NCBI RefSeq assembly: GCF_003008555.2
Contig: NZ_CP027665.1
Location: 620,001-684,000 of the forward strand
Length of the DNA stretch: 64,000 nucleotides
Direction: 5' to 3'
DNA from: Pukyongiella litopenaei
Lineage (GTDB): Bacteria > Pseudomonadota > Alphaproteobacteria > Rhodobacterales > Rhodobacteraceae
Shown piece by piece: positions 1-7,344 of this stretch. Within the stretch, counting starts at the first letter, position 1, and every line of letters starts with the position of its first letter. The notes beneath the pieces are model-generated. The model saw only the letters and a list, made by a program, of their open reading frames with translations, had not been told where the DNA came from and did not search any database. The position numbers and the translations under genes are program-made.

Positions 1-525
1 CCGCGTGGCTGGAGCGCCGCCGACATGGACCTCGACAAGGCGCTGACGCTGCTCAGCCTGCCGCGCGAGATCGGGGCCCATCCCGATGGCGGCACCATCA
101 GCGCCAATTTCGGACGTTTCGGCCCCTACCTGATGCACCAGCTGCCGGACGAGGCCAAACCGGTCTATGCCAATCTCAAGGACCCCAACGACGTGTTCGA
201 GATCGGCATGAACCGGGCGGTCGAACTGCTGGCCGAGAAACGCGCCAATCCGCGCGGCCGGGGCCGTGCCGCCGCCAAGCCGCTGAAGGAACTGGGCGAA
301 CATCCCCAGAGCGGCGGGCCGGTGAACGTGATGGATGGCCGCTATGGGCCCTATGTGAAGTGGGAAAAGGTGAACGCCACCCTGCCCAAGGACGTGGAGC
401 CCGACGCGGTCACGATGGAAATGGCGGTGCAGCTGATCGCCGAGAAAGAGGCCAAGAAAGGCACCCGGAAGAAGGCCGGTGCGGCAAAGAAACCGGCAAA
501 GAAGCCCGCCAAGAAAACCGCCTGA
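1..525 (+). CDS. topA: DNA topoisomerase I, C-terminal part (5'-truncated by window edge)
   Basis: The reading frame is open from base 1, so only the last 174 residues of a much larger protein are seen. Two C-terminal topoisomerase repeats are visible: LPREIGAHPDGG followed by FGRFGPYL at about residues 20-44, and LKELGEHPQSGG followed by GRYGPYV at about 95-120. A Lys/Ala/Pro-rich basic tail follows. These repeats and the tail are typical of alphaproteobacterial TopA, which relaxes negatively supercoiled DNA; the catalytic Toprim and tyrosine domains lie outside the window. It converges on the TetR gene with 39 bp between stops; a weak GC hairpin (545-564) lies there without a T-tract. Confidence 0.93.
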   Translation, partial: PRGWSAADMDLDKALTLLSLPREIGAHPDGGTISANFGRFGPYLMHQLPDEAKPVYANLKDPNDVFEIGMNRAVELLAEKRANPRGRGRAAAKPLKELGEHPQSGGPVNVMDGRYGPYVKWEKVNATLPKDVEPDAVTMEMAVQLIAEKEAKKGTRKKAGAAKKPAKKPAKKTA

Positions 526-564
526 GACCGTCCCTGCCTGCGCGCGCGGGCACCGGCACCCGCG

Positions 565-1161
565 TCAGGGGCCGTCCCGCTCCGGGGCAACGGCGGCGAT
601 GATCCTGGCCATCGCCGCCTCGAAGGGGGCGGGATCGGCGCCCAGCGATATCGCCAGCGCGGCGCGGTCATAGGCCGCCGACAGCACTTCTGACAGCGCG
701 TCCAGCAGCGCGGCGTCGATGCGCCCGCCCGCGGCCTGCGCCAGGCCGGTGCGCAGGGCCGCCCTGCCCCCGCCGGCATCGATGCGGTCCATTTCCGCGA
801 CCCCCAGCACCGCCGGACCGTCGACCAGCAGGAGCCGCGCCCGCCCGGGTTCGGCCATGGCGGCGAAGAAGGCGGAACTGCCCGCCGCCATCGCCCCTGC
901 CCCACCCGGCTGCGCCCCGGCGTCGATGGCGCGGGCGAGATCGCCGGCTTCGGCGGCAACCACTGCGCGGAACAGATCGGCCTTGTCGGCGAAATGATGA
1001 TAGAGCGCGCCGCGCGTCACCTCGGCCGCACGCACGATTTCCGGCGTCGAGGTCTCGGCATATCCCTTCTCGACGAACAACGCCCGCGCGCAGGCGATCA
1101 GCCTGGCCCGCATCGCCGCCCGGCGGTCGGCATTGGGGACGGGTTTCGATTCTTCTTGCAT
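565..1161 (-). CDS. TetR/AcrR-family transcriptional repressor
   Basis: This 198-residue protein has an N-terminal TetR helix-turn-helix (about residues 20-65, ending in the family motif GALYHHFADKADLF) and a variable ligand-binding C-terminal domain. The inducer cannot be told from sequence. The ATG at 1161 is chosen although the frame stays open to 1194, because the longer form would start inside two palindromic operators (1162-1178 and 1191-1206). The gene is divergent from a VOC-family gene and shares its operator region, so autorepression plus control of the neighbour is the natural inference. Length and domain order are normal for TetR regulators. Confidence 0.9.
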   Translation of the reverse strand: MQEESKPVPNADRRAAMRARLIACARALFVEKGYAETSTPEIVRAAEVTRGALYHHFADKADLFRAVVAAEAGDLARAIDAGAQPGGAGAMAAGSSAFFAAMAEPGRARLLLVDGPAVLGVAEMDRIDAGGGRAALRTGLAQAAGGRIDAALLDALSEVLSAAYDRAALAISLGADPAPFEAAMARIIAAVAPERDGP

Positions 1162-1178
1162 ACATACAGCCTGTATGT
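1162..1178. promoter_or_regulatory. TetR operator, copy 1 (perfect palindrome)
   Basis: The sequence ACATACAG-C-CTGTATGT is a perfect inverted repeat with 8-bp arms around one base, directly abutting the TetR start codon. A near-identical copy sits 29 bp away centre to centre. The size and symmetry fit a TetR dimer site; binding is inferred. Confidence 0.7.
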
Positions 1179-1190
1179 TTAATGGCACAT

Positions 1191-1207
1191 ACATACAGAC
1201 TGTATGC
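1191..1207. promoter_or_regulatory. TetR operator, copy 2
   Basis: ACATACAG-A-CTGTATGC is an inverted repeat with 7-bp perfect arms (1192-1198 and 1200-1206) sharing the half-sites of copy 1. It lies just upstream of the AAGGAG ribosome binding site (1215-1220) of the VOC gene, where a bound dimer would block initiation for both divergent genes. Confidence 0.68.
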
Positions 1208-1226
1208 TTATTGAAAGGAGCGCAAG

Positions 1227-1652
1227 ATGAAACCGACCCAGTATTATCCGGTCATCCAGACCGACGACGTGGCGGGCACCGCCGCCTTCTACCAAGACCA
1301 TTTCGGATTTCGCCCGGCCTTTGCCGCGGATTGGTATGTGCATTTGCAATCCGCCGCCGATCCGTCGGTGAACATCGCCGTGCTGGACGGGCAGCACGAA
1401 ACCATCCCCGAACCCGGCCGGGGCACCGCCCGCGGCATCATCCTGAATTTCGAGGTCGCGGATGTGGATGCCGAACATGCGCGGCTGGCGGATGCCGGCC
1501 TGCCGATCCTGAAACCGCTCTGCGATGAGGCTTTCGGCCAGCGCCACTTTATCACCGCGGACCCCAACGGCGTGCTGATCGACGTGATCACACCGATCCC
1601 GCCCAGCGCCGAATTCGCGGAACAATACCGGGCCGACGCCCTGCCCGCCTGA
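1227..1652 (+). CDS. VOC-superfamily (glyoxalase/bleomycin-resistance-like) protein
   Basis: This 141-residue protein reads as a single vicinal-oxygen-chelate domain: an N-terminal strand and helix ([20 protein letters not shown]), a central [15 protein letters not shown] segment, and a C-terminal [14 protein letters not shown] strand. VOC domains bind a divalent metal and act as isomerases, dioxygenases or sequestering resistance proteins; the substrate is not deducible. The start is supported by AAGGAG seven bases upstream. It is divergent from a TetR repressor across two operator palindromes, which suggests induction by a small molecule that this protein detoxifies or binds. Confidence 0.85.
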   Translation: MKPTQYYPVIQTDDVAGTAAFYQDHFGFRPAFAADWYVHLQSAADPSVNIAVLDGQHETIPEPGRGTARGIILNFEVADVDAEHARLADAGLPILKPLCDEAFGQRHFITADPNGVLIDVITPIPPSAEFAEQYRADALPA

Positions 1653-1684
1653 CCCCGGCCCGGCGGCTGCCGCGCGCAATTGAC

Positions 1685-1735
1685 TCTCCCCTGACCCCAC
1701 GGCACAAGCGGGGCGACCGAACGGATCAGGGGAGA
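1685..1735 (+). promoter_or_regulatory. scoA leader with long inverted repeat covering the RBS
   Basis: TCTCCCCTGA (1685-1694) is exactly complementary to TCAGGGGAGA (1726-1735). The right arm contains the GGGGAG ribosome binding site of scoA (ATG at 1744). A TTGACT hexamer (1680-1685) lies at the left edge. If transcription starts upstream of the left arm, the 31-nt loop hairpin would mask the RBS. The pairing is seen; a regulatory role is inferred. Confidence 0.4.
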
Positions 1736-1743
1736 TCAATCGT

Positions 1744-2448
1744 ATGAAGAAGGTCTATGGCTCCGCGGCTGAGGCGCTGGACGGGGTGTTGCAGGACGGG
1801 ATGCTGATCGCGGCTGGCGGGTTCGGGCTCTGCGGTATTCCGGAACTGCTGTTGAATGCGATCAGGGACAGCGGCGTGAAGGACCTGACATTCGCGTCCA
1901 ACAACGCCGGCGTGGACGATTTCGGCATCGGCATCCTGCTGCAGACACGGCAGGTCAGAAAGATGATCAGCTCTTATGTGGGCGAGAATGCCGAATTCAT
2001 GCGCCAGTATCTCTCGGGCGAGCTGGAGCTGGAATTCAACCCGCAGGGCACGCTGGCCGAACGGATGCGCGCCGGCGGCTGCGGCATTCCCGGTTTCTAC
2101 ACCAAGACCGGCGTCGGCACCGTGATCGCCGAGGGCAAGGAAGTGAAAAGCTTCAACGGCGAGGATTACATCCTCGAGGAAGGCATCTTTGCCGACCTGT
2201 CCATCGTCAAGGCCTGGAAGGCGGACGACACCGGCAACCTCGTGTTCCGCAAGACCGCGCGCAACTTCAACCCGCCCGCCGCCATGTGCGGGCGCGTCTG
2301 CGTGGCCGAGGTCGAGGAAATCGTGCCGCGCGGCAGCCTCGATCCCGACATGATCCACCTGCCCGGCATCTATGTGCACCGCCTGATCCAGGGCGAGCAC
2401 GAGAAACGCATCGAACAGCGCACCGTTCGCAAGAGGGAGGAAGCCTGA
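1744..2448 (+). CDS. scoA: 3-oxoacid CoA-transferase subunit A
   Basis: The 234-residue protein is the alpha subunit of succinyl-CoA:3-ketoacid CoA transferase, which moves CoA from succinyl-CoA to acetoacetate for ketone-body or butyrate-type carbon use. The CoA-transferase family-1 signature GGFGLCGIPE is near residues 26-35, and the length is normal for the subunit. GGGGAG nine bases upstream supports the start. Its TGA shares one base with the ATG of scoB (TGATG at 2446-2450), so the subunits are translationally coupled. The related acetate or adipate CoA transferases have similar sequences, so the acyl substrate is less certain than the reaction type. Confidence 0.92.
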   Translation: MKKVYGSAAEALDGVLQDGMLIAAGGFGLCGIPELLLNAIRDSGVKDLTFASNNAGVDDFGIGILLQTRQVRKMISSYVGENAEFMRQYLSGELELEFNPQGTLAERMRAGGCGIPGFYTKTGVGTVIAEGKEVKSFNGEDYILEEGIFADLSIVKAWKADDTGNLVFRKTARNFNPPAAMCGRVCVAEVEEIVPRGSLDPDMIHLPGIYVHRLIQGEHEKRIEQRTVRKREEA

Positions 2449-3089
2449 TGCCCCAAGACATCAAAGGTTGGGACCGCAACCAGATGGCCGCCCGCGCGGC
2501 GGAGGAACTCGAAGACGGCATGTATGTGAACCTCGGCATCGGCATCCCGACGCTGGTGGCGAACTATGTGGGCGACAAGGACATCACCCTGCAGTCGGAA
2601 AACGGCATGCTGGGCATGGGTCCGTTCCCTATCGAGGGCGAAGAGGACGCGGACCTGATCAACGCCGGCAAGCAGACGATCACGGAACTGTCCCGCACCT
2701 CGTATTTCGACAGCGCCACCAGTTTCGGCATGATCCGCGGCGGCAAGATCGCGGCGGCGATCCTGGGCGCGATGGAAGTGGCCGAAAACGGCGACCTGGC
2801 GAACTGGATGATCCCCGGCAAGCTGGTCAAGGGCATGGGCGGCGCGATGGACCTGGTCGCGGGCGTCGGCCGTGTCGTGGTGGTGATGGACCACACCAAC
2901 AAGCACGGCGACAGCAAGGTGCTGAAGGCCTGCACCCTGCCGCTGACCGGCAAGGGCGTGGTCGACCGCATCATCACCAATCTCGGCGTGCTCGACGTGG
3001 TCGAGGGCGGGTTGAAGATCGTCGAATGCGCCGATGGCGTGACCGAGGCCGACCTGCGCGCCGCGACCGAGGCGACCATCGTCGGCTGA
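2448..3089 (+). CDS. scoB: 3-oxoacid CoA-transferase subunit B
   Basis: The 213-residue beta subunit carries the catalytic CoA-transferase signature SENGMLGMGP at about residues 52-61, whose glutamate forms the covalent acyl/CoA thioester intermediates. The frame remains open upstream into scoA, but the ATG at 2448 overlaps the scoA stop by one base and follows AGGGAGG, which fixes the start. It forms the active heteromer with ScoA. A GC hairpin with a T-run follows at 3114-3137, ending the two-gene operon. Confidence 0.93.
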   Translation: MPQDIKGWDRNQMAARAAEELEDGMYVNLGIGIPTLVANYVGDKDITLQSENGMLGMGPFPIEGEEDADLINAGKQTITELSRTSYFDSATSFGMIRGGKIAAAILGAMEVAENGDLANWMIPGKLVKGMGGAMDLVAGVGRVVVVMDHTNKHGDSKVLKACTLPLTGKGVVDRIITNLGVLDVVEGGLKIVECADGVTEADLRAATEATIVG

Positions 3090-3113
3090 CACCGCCACCA
3101 CCGATCGCGACGT

Positions 3114-3137
3114 CCGGGGCAGCGCCCCGGCCGTTTT
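3114..3137 (+). terminator. Intrinsic terminator of scoAB
   Basis: CCGGGGC-AGC-GCCCCGG forms a 7-bp all-GC stem with a 3-nt loop, followed by CCGTTTT. It lies between the convergent scoB and lytic transglycosylase genes, and the T-run is on the scoB side. Confidence 0.7.
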
Positions 3138-3152
3138 CGGTTGGCACCGTAT

Positions 3153-3971
3153 TCAGTTCAGGCCGCGAAAGACGCAGCCGTCCGAGATCAGCTCGGGCGG
3201 CGTGGCGCACAGGGCGCTGGCGACCCGGAAGGCGGCCAGCACCTTCGGCACATAGCCCCGCGTTTCGGCAAAGGGCGGCACGCCGTCATGGGCGCGCACC
3301 GCGCCTTCACCGGCATTGTATCCCGCCAGCGCCAGGATCGGGTCGTTGCCGAACTCGTCCAGCAACCAGTCGATGTATTTCACCCCGCCCGTGATGTTCT
3401 GGTCGGGCTGCAGGCGATCGCCGACCCCGAACCGTTGCGCGGTGGCGGGCATCAGCTGCATCAGCCCGGCCGCGCCGGCATGGCTGACCGCGTCGGCCCG
3501 GCCCGCGCTTTCGACCGCGATCATGGCCAGCACCAGCGCCGGTGACACGTCGCGCCCCACGGTGGCCCGCAGGATCGGCGTACCATGGGCGCGGGCGATC
3601 TCCTGCAACATCTGCAGACGCGGCGCGGCGACACCGCCCGCCGCCCCGGCCAGCGCGTCGAATGCCTGTTGCAACCGGCCCGGCCCGGATGCGTCCAGCG
3701 TCGGCGATATCCTGTCCCAGAACCAGTCATGGCCACCGGTGCCGTGTGGCGCCATCGGCTCCGGCGTCACGATCTCGACCGGGGCGCGCGGCAGGAATAC
3801 GGGCTGTGCCGGGTCGATCTGAACGGTGATGCGGCGCGAGACCCCCGGCGCCGGCGGCTTGACCCGCTTTGCCGAGAATTCGACCCGCACCATCTCGGCG
3901 GTGACCGTTGGTGCCGTCATCCCCAGGCAGGCGGCAACCGCCGCGCTTCGCCAGATATCCCGAATGTCCAT
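3153..3971 (-). CDS. Lytic transglycosylase (SLT family) of the tad locus
   Basis: This 272-residue protein has a signal-peptide-like start (DIWRSAAVAACLGMTAPTVTA), a linker of about 90 residues, and a C-terminal soluble-lytic-transglycosylase domain. The catalytic glutamate is Glu154 in AMIAVESAGR, followed by GAAGLMQLMPATAQRFG and LALAGYNAGEGAV, all SLT motifs. The enzyme cleaves peptidoglycan between MurNAc and GlcNAc in the periplasm. The frame is open to 4256, but the extra 95 residues are basic and lack a signal; the ATG at 3971 opens directly onto the signal peptide. Its position divergent from pilus genes suggests local wall opening for pilus assembly. Confidence 0.88.
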   Translation of the reverse strand: MDIRDIWRSAAVAACLGMTAPTVTAEMVRVEFSAKRVKPPAPGVSRRITVQIDPAQPVFLPRAPVEIVTPEPMAPHGTGGHDWFWDRISPTLDASGPGRLQQAFDALAGAAGGVAAPRLQMLQEIARAHGTPILRATVGRDVSPALVLAMIAVESAGRADAVSHAGAAGLMQLMPATAQRFGVGDRLQPDQNITGGVKYIDWLLDEFGNDPILALAGYNAGEGAVRAHDGVPPFAETRGYVPKVLAAFRVASALCATPPELISDGCVFRGLN

Positions 3972-4309
3972 GCCTGCCCCGGTGCGGTTTCCGCCGTTTC
4001 GGACACAACTTAAACGAGAGCTTTCGAAAACCGGCCGCGAAATCTGCCGAAAACCTGTCATTTTCGCCAGAATTGGTGCGTTTCTGCATCTCTTGTGTTT
4101 TGGCGGCACAGGTTTTTCCGTTTCTTTTCCTTGTGATAGGTGATTTCCCGGATTTTCCGCCGATTTTGCCCGATCTCCATGATTCCGCCCTGCTGCGGCC
4201 ACCCGGCAAGGCTTTGATGAAATCACACCGCGAGGGACGGCCCGCAAACCGGTCAACCCGAGGGCGGCGTAGTGAAACCATTATCCTGTATTCCCATGGA
4301 GGAAATGAC
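3972..4309. other. Divergent intergenic region, transglycosylase / flp pilin
   Basis: These 338 bases hold no credible gene. They separate the divergent transglycosylase and pilin genes, so both promoters should lie here. The middle (about 4010-4150) is less GC-rich than its surroundings, with several T-runs. The only firm element is the pilin RBS GGAGGAAATG around 4298-4307. I see no convincing palindromic operator. Confidence 0.6.
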
Positions 4310-4552
4310 ATGTTCAGGTTCATCAGGAATTTCCGCAAGGACGAGGACGGCGCCGTCACGGTGGACTGGGTCGTTCTGACCGCGGCCGTGGTCGCCCTGG
4401 CCGGGCTGGCCTATGGCTCGATCAAGACCGGCACCACCGGTCTGACCAGCAAGACCGCGACCTATCTCCAAAGCCAGGAGCCTGGCGCTGCCGGTAACGG
4501 CGCAGGCGCTGGTGGCGGTGAAGGTGGCGGCGGGGGTGAGAACCCTGGCTGA
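4310..4552 (+). CDS. flp: Flp/Fap-type (type IVb) pilin subunit
   Basis: This 80-residue prepilin has a short basic leader (MFRFIRNFRKDEDG), then AVTVDWVVLTAAVVALAGLA. Cleavage is expected after Gly14, leaving Ala at +1 and Asp at +5 in the place of the usual Glu. One hydrophobic helix follows, then a Gly/Ala-rich low-complexity tail (GAGAGGGEGGGGGE). It is the likely major subunit of the tight-adherence pilus built by the genes downstream. The ATG at 4310 follows GGAGGAAAT; the frame upstream lacks pilin character. A hairpin after the gene (4585-4623) could raise its expression over the downstream genes. Confidence 0.9.
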   Translation: MFRFIRNFRKDEDGAVTVDWVVLTAAVVALAGLAYGSIKTGTTGLTSKTATYLQSQEPGAAGNGAGAGGGEGGGGGENPG

Positions 4553-4584
4553 ACCTGATCGGTCAGCCGGAACGGCAATATTCG

Positions 4585-4623
4585 AACAGGGCCGCATCCG
4601 CATCGTCCGGAAGCGGCCCTGTT
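4585..4623 (+). terminator. Hairpin between the two pilin genes (terminator or attenuator)
   Basis: AACAGGGCCGC (4585-4595) pairs perfectly with GCGGCCCTGTT (4613-4623) across a 17-nt loop, followed by TCCTCTCC, a pyrimidine run with few T. It sits right after the first pilin gene. Partial termination here would explain a high pilin to assembly-protein ratio; that role is inferred. Confidence 0.55.
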
Positions 4624-4655
4624 TCCTCTCCGGGGGCGGAACGAAAGGATGCGTC

Positions 4656-4856
4656 ATGGACGAAGAATCCGGGCCGTTCATCCGGGATGAGACCGGCGCC
4701 ATCACCGTGGACTGGGTGGTGGTATCCGCCGCGGCGGTCGGGTTGGCGGCGCTGATCGCGACCACCATGACCGACAACACCGTGGATCTGGGCGACAAGG
4801 TTTCGACCCATATGGCGGGGTTCGATTTCGATGCGGACCCCAATGCCGGGGATTGA
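4656..4856 (+). CDS. Second Flp-like pilin
   Basis: This 66-residue protein repeats the pilin processing region: ETGAITVDWVVVSAAAVGLA, with cleavage expected after Gly14, Ala at +1 and Asp at +5. One hydrophobic segment follows, then a short acidic tail. The leader (MDEESGPFIRDETG) is acidic, unlike the basic leader of the first pilin and of prepilins in general. The ATG at 4656 follows AAAGGA with good spacing. It may be a minor pilin or a tip/priming subunit; similarity is limited to the processing site and helix. It lies 30 bp upstream of cpaB in the same direction. Confidence 0.8.
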   Translation: MDEESGPFIRDETGAITVDWVVVSAAAVGLAALIATTMTDNTVDLGDKVSTHMAGFDFDADPNAGD

Positions 4857-4886
4857 TGCAGGCGGCAAACATCCGGGGGTGACAGG

Positions 4887-5744
4887 ATGCGAGCGATATT
4901 CGGACTGGTGCTGATGATCGGCATCGCGCTGGCGGGCGGGGCGGTCTACATGGCCCGCGACTATGTCGGCGCCTATCAGGCGGCACTGGAACAGGAACGC
5001 GCCGCGCGCGGCACGGTGGTGCCGACGGTGCAGGTCATGGTGGCCAAGCGGCCGCTGGGCTACGGTGAAACGCTGACCCGCGACGCGGTGCGCGCCGTCG
5101 CCTGGCCCGAGAACGCGGTGCCCGAGGGCAGTTTCACCGACATCGCCGCGCTGTTTCCCGAAGGCCGCGACAAGGACCGGGTGGTGCTGCGCGCGATGCA
5201 ACCCGACGAGGCGATCATGGCGCTGAAGGTGACCGCGCCCGGCGAAGACGCGGGCATCACCTCGCGCCTGAAAAAGGGTATGCGCGCCTTTGCCATCCGG
5301 GTCGACGTGGCCTCGGGCGTCTCGGGGTTCCTGCGCCCCGGCGACAGGGTCGATGTCTACTGGACCGGCAATGTCAACAACGCGATCGAAGGCGCCCGCG
5401 GCGAGGTCACCCGGCTGATCCTGCCGGCGGTGGAACTGATCGCCATCGACCAGGTGGCCGGGCGCGATGTCGAGGGCACGATGATCGCCCGCACCGTCAC
5501 CGTGACCGCCAGCCCCGAACAGGTAGCGGCGCTGGCCCAGGCGCAGACCACGGGGCGGCTGTCGCTGGCGCTGGTGGGCGCGGGCGACGACACCATCGCG
5601 TCGGTGATCGAGGTCAACCAGCGCAAGCTGCTGGGGCTCGGCGACGTTCAGCGGGCGCCGGAAAAGGTTAAGAAACGGGTCTGCACCATCCGCACGCGGC
5701 GCGGGGCCGAAGTGATCGATATTCCGATCCCCTGCAGAAAGTGA
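4887..5744 (+). CDS. cpaB: Flp pilus assembly protein CpaB/RcpC
   Basis: The 285-residue protein starts with one membrane anchor (about residues 4-24). A SAF-type domain follows at about 46-110 (VMVAKRPLGYGETLTRDAVR to the MQPDEAIMALKV region), then the RcpC-type C-terminal half with FLRPGDRVDVYWTG. In Tad systems CpaB/RcpC is a periplasmic or inner-membrane component that works with the CpaC secretin, possibly binding peptidoglycan. Order and direction (pilin, cpaB, cpaC) match other tad loci. The C-terminus has two cysteines (VCTIR and IPCRK) that could form a disulphide. Confidence 0.92.
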   Translation: MRAIFGLVLMIGIALAGGAVYMARDYVGAYQAALEQERAARGTVVPTVQVMVAKRPLGYGETLTRDAVRAVAWPENAVPEGSFTDIAALFPEGRDKDRVVLRAMQPDEAIMALKVTAPGEDAGITSRLKKGMRAFAIRVDVASGVSGFLRPGDRVDVYWTGNVNNAIEGARGEVTRLILPAVELIAIDQVAGRDVEGTMIARTVTVTASPEQVAALAQAQTTGRLSLALVGAGDDTIASVIEVNQRKLLGLGDVQRAPEKVKKRVCTIRTRRGAEVIDIPIPCRK

Positions 5745-5814
5745 CGCAACTTCAGGTTGTTACGAGCCACCCGAGCCGCCACCGAATCGCCGCATAACCA
5801 CATCTGTTGCGGGT

Positions 5815-5880
5815 TTTCAACATAAATTCGTTAACGTAACCCATTGATTATTGCATAGCTTTCAATTCCTGACAGAATCC
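5815..5880 (+). promoter_or_regulatory. AT-rich segment upstream of cpaC, possible internal promoter
   Basis: In the 189-bp cpaB-cpaC gap this stretch is markedly AT-richer than the flanking genes. It contains the palindrome CGTTAACG (5829-5836) and promoter-like hexamers TTGCAT (5851) and CAGAAT (5873) 16 bp apart. A promoter is possible; the match is weak. Confidence 0.3.
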
Positions 5881-5933
5881 TGCCAAACGGGCAAAGACCC
5901 GGTTCCAACGATTGCGGATTGAGGCGGAAAGCA

Positions 5934-7328
5934 ATGACAGGCAGAGGATTGAGGCTGATCCTGCTGGGGCTCGCGCTGGCGGTTTCTCCCATAGCGTGTG
6001 CAACGCAGGCCCAGGGCGTGCGCGAGGTCAAGAAAGGCGTGTCGGCCACGCTCGACGTGGCGATGAACCGGGCGACGGTGGTCGAAAGCGACGTGGCCTT
6101 TGCCGAGCTCAGCATCGCCAATCCGGGCATTGCCGACATCTCGTCGCTGTCCGACCGGTCGATCTATGTGCTGGGCAAGGCGCCGGGGATGACCACGCTG
6201 ACCCTGCTGGACGCAACCGGCGACCTGATCACCAATGTCGAGGTGCGCGTCGCCCCCGACGTGGCCGAGTTCAAGGAACGGCTGCGGCAGATCCTGCCCG
6301 GCGAACCGATCGAGGTGCGCACCGCCAATGACGGCATCGTGCTGTCGGGCGTGGTGTCCAGTTCGGTCAAGCTGCAGCGCGCGCTGGACCTGGCGGTGCG
6401 CTATGCCCCTGACCGGGTGTCCAACCTGATGAGCGTGGGCGGCGTGCAGCAGGTGATGCTGAAGGTCCGGTTCGCGGAAATGCAGCGGTCGGTTTCCAAG
6501 TCGCTGAGTTCGTCGGTCACCCTGCGCGGCACCGATGTCATCGCCGAGACCGGCACCTGGCTGCAGAACAACAACGGCCTGGGCAAGCCGATCAAGGTCG
6601 GCGGCCTCGCCAACAGCGCCGTTGCCTTTCAGTTCGGCGCCGGTTCGGTCCAGATCGGCATTCTGCTCGAGGCGCTGGAGAGCAAGGGGCTGATCCGCAC
6701 CCTGGCCGAACCCAACCTGACCGCGCTGTCCGGGCAGGAGGCCAAGTTCCTGGCCGGCGGCGAATACCCGATCCCGGTGGCGCAGGAGGACGGGCTGTTC
6801 TCGGTCGAATACAAACCCTTCGGGATCGAGCTGAACTTTGTCCCGCGGGTGGTGGACGCGAAGGTCATCAACCTTGAACTGAACGCCGCCGTATCGTCGA
6901 TTGACCCGTCGAATTCGGTCAATATCAACGGGTTCAACGTCGATGCCTTCGCCCGGCGCGAAACCTCGACCACAGTCGAGATGCGCGACGGCGAAAGCTT
7001 TGCCATCGCCGGGCTGATCGAGGACGAGTTCATGGACAACAATTCGCAGGTTCCCTGGCTGGGCGACGTGCCGGTGCTGGGCGCGCTGTTCCGCAGCGCC
7101 GATTACCAGCGCAACCAGTCCGAACTGGTGATCGTGATCACCGCGCACCTGGTCACGCCGACCCGCGGCGAGGCGCTGGTGCTGCCCACCGACCGGATCC
7201 GCCCGCCGAGCGAAAACCAGCTGTTTCTCTATGGCAGGCTGAGCCAGGACGACCATCCCGGCGGCCATGCCGCACAAGAAGTGGCGCGGCAGGATTTCGG
7301 CGGCTCCTACGGCTATGTGATGGACTGA
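5934..7328 (+). CDS. cpaC: Tad pilus outer-membrane secretin CpaC/RcpA
   Basis: The 464-residue protein has a signal peptide (GLRLILLGLALAVSPIACA) and an N-terminal pilus/secretin domain (about 30-190) with a BON-like segment. The C-terminal secretin domain (about 225-430) includes GLIRTLAEPNLTALSGQEA and the terminal WLGDVPVLGALFRS motif that closes secretin barrels. It forms the outer-membrane channel for the Flp pilus. A TTG at 5919 is in frame, but the ATG at 5934 is preferred because GAGGCGG (5921-5927) lies six bases upstream of it. Confidence 0.93.
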   Translation: MTGRGLRLILLGLALAVSPIACATQAQGVREVKKGVSATLDVAMNRATVVESDVAFAELSIANPGIADISSLSDRSIYVLGKAPGMTTLTLLDATGDLITNVEVRVAPDVAEFKERLRQILPGEPIEVRTANDGIVLSGVVSSSVKLQRALDLAVRYAPDRVSNLMSVGGVQQVMLKVRFAEMQRSVSKSLSSSVTLRGTDVIAETGTWLQNNNGLGKPIKVGGLANSAVAFQFGAGSVQIGILLEALESKGLIRTLAEPNLTALSGQEAKFLAGGEYPIPVAQEDGLFSVEYKPFGIELNFVPRVVDAKVINLELNAAVSSIDPSNSVNINGFNVDAFARRETSTTVEMRDGESFAIAGLIEDEFMDNNSQVPWLGDVPVLGALFRSADYQRNQSELVIVITAHLVTPTRGEALVLPTDRIRPPSENQLFLYGRLSQDDHPGGHAAQEVARQDFGGSYGYVMD

Positions 7329-7344
7329 AACGGAGGGCGGACCC

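Noticed and set aside
545-564. Hairpin CGCGGG/CCCGCG between topA and the TetR gene as terminator
   Set aside because: Only 6-bp arms with an 8-nt loop and no T-tract in a very GC-rich spot; such pairs occur by chance.
3972-4256. N-terminal extension of the lytic transglycosylase
   Set aside because: The extra 95 residues are basic and low-complexity, and the internal ATG at 3971 starts a clean signal peptide.
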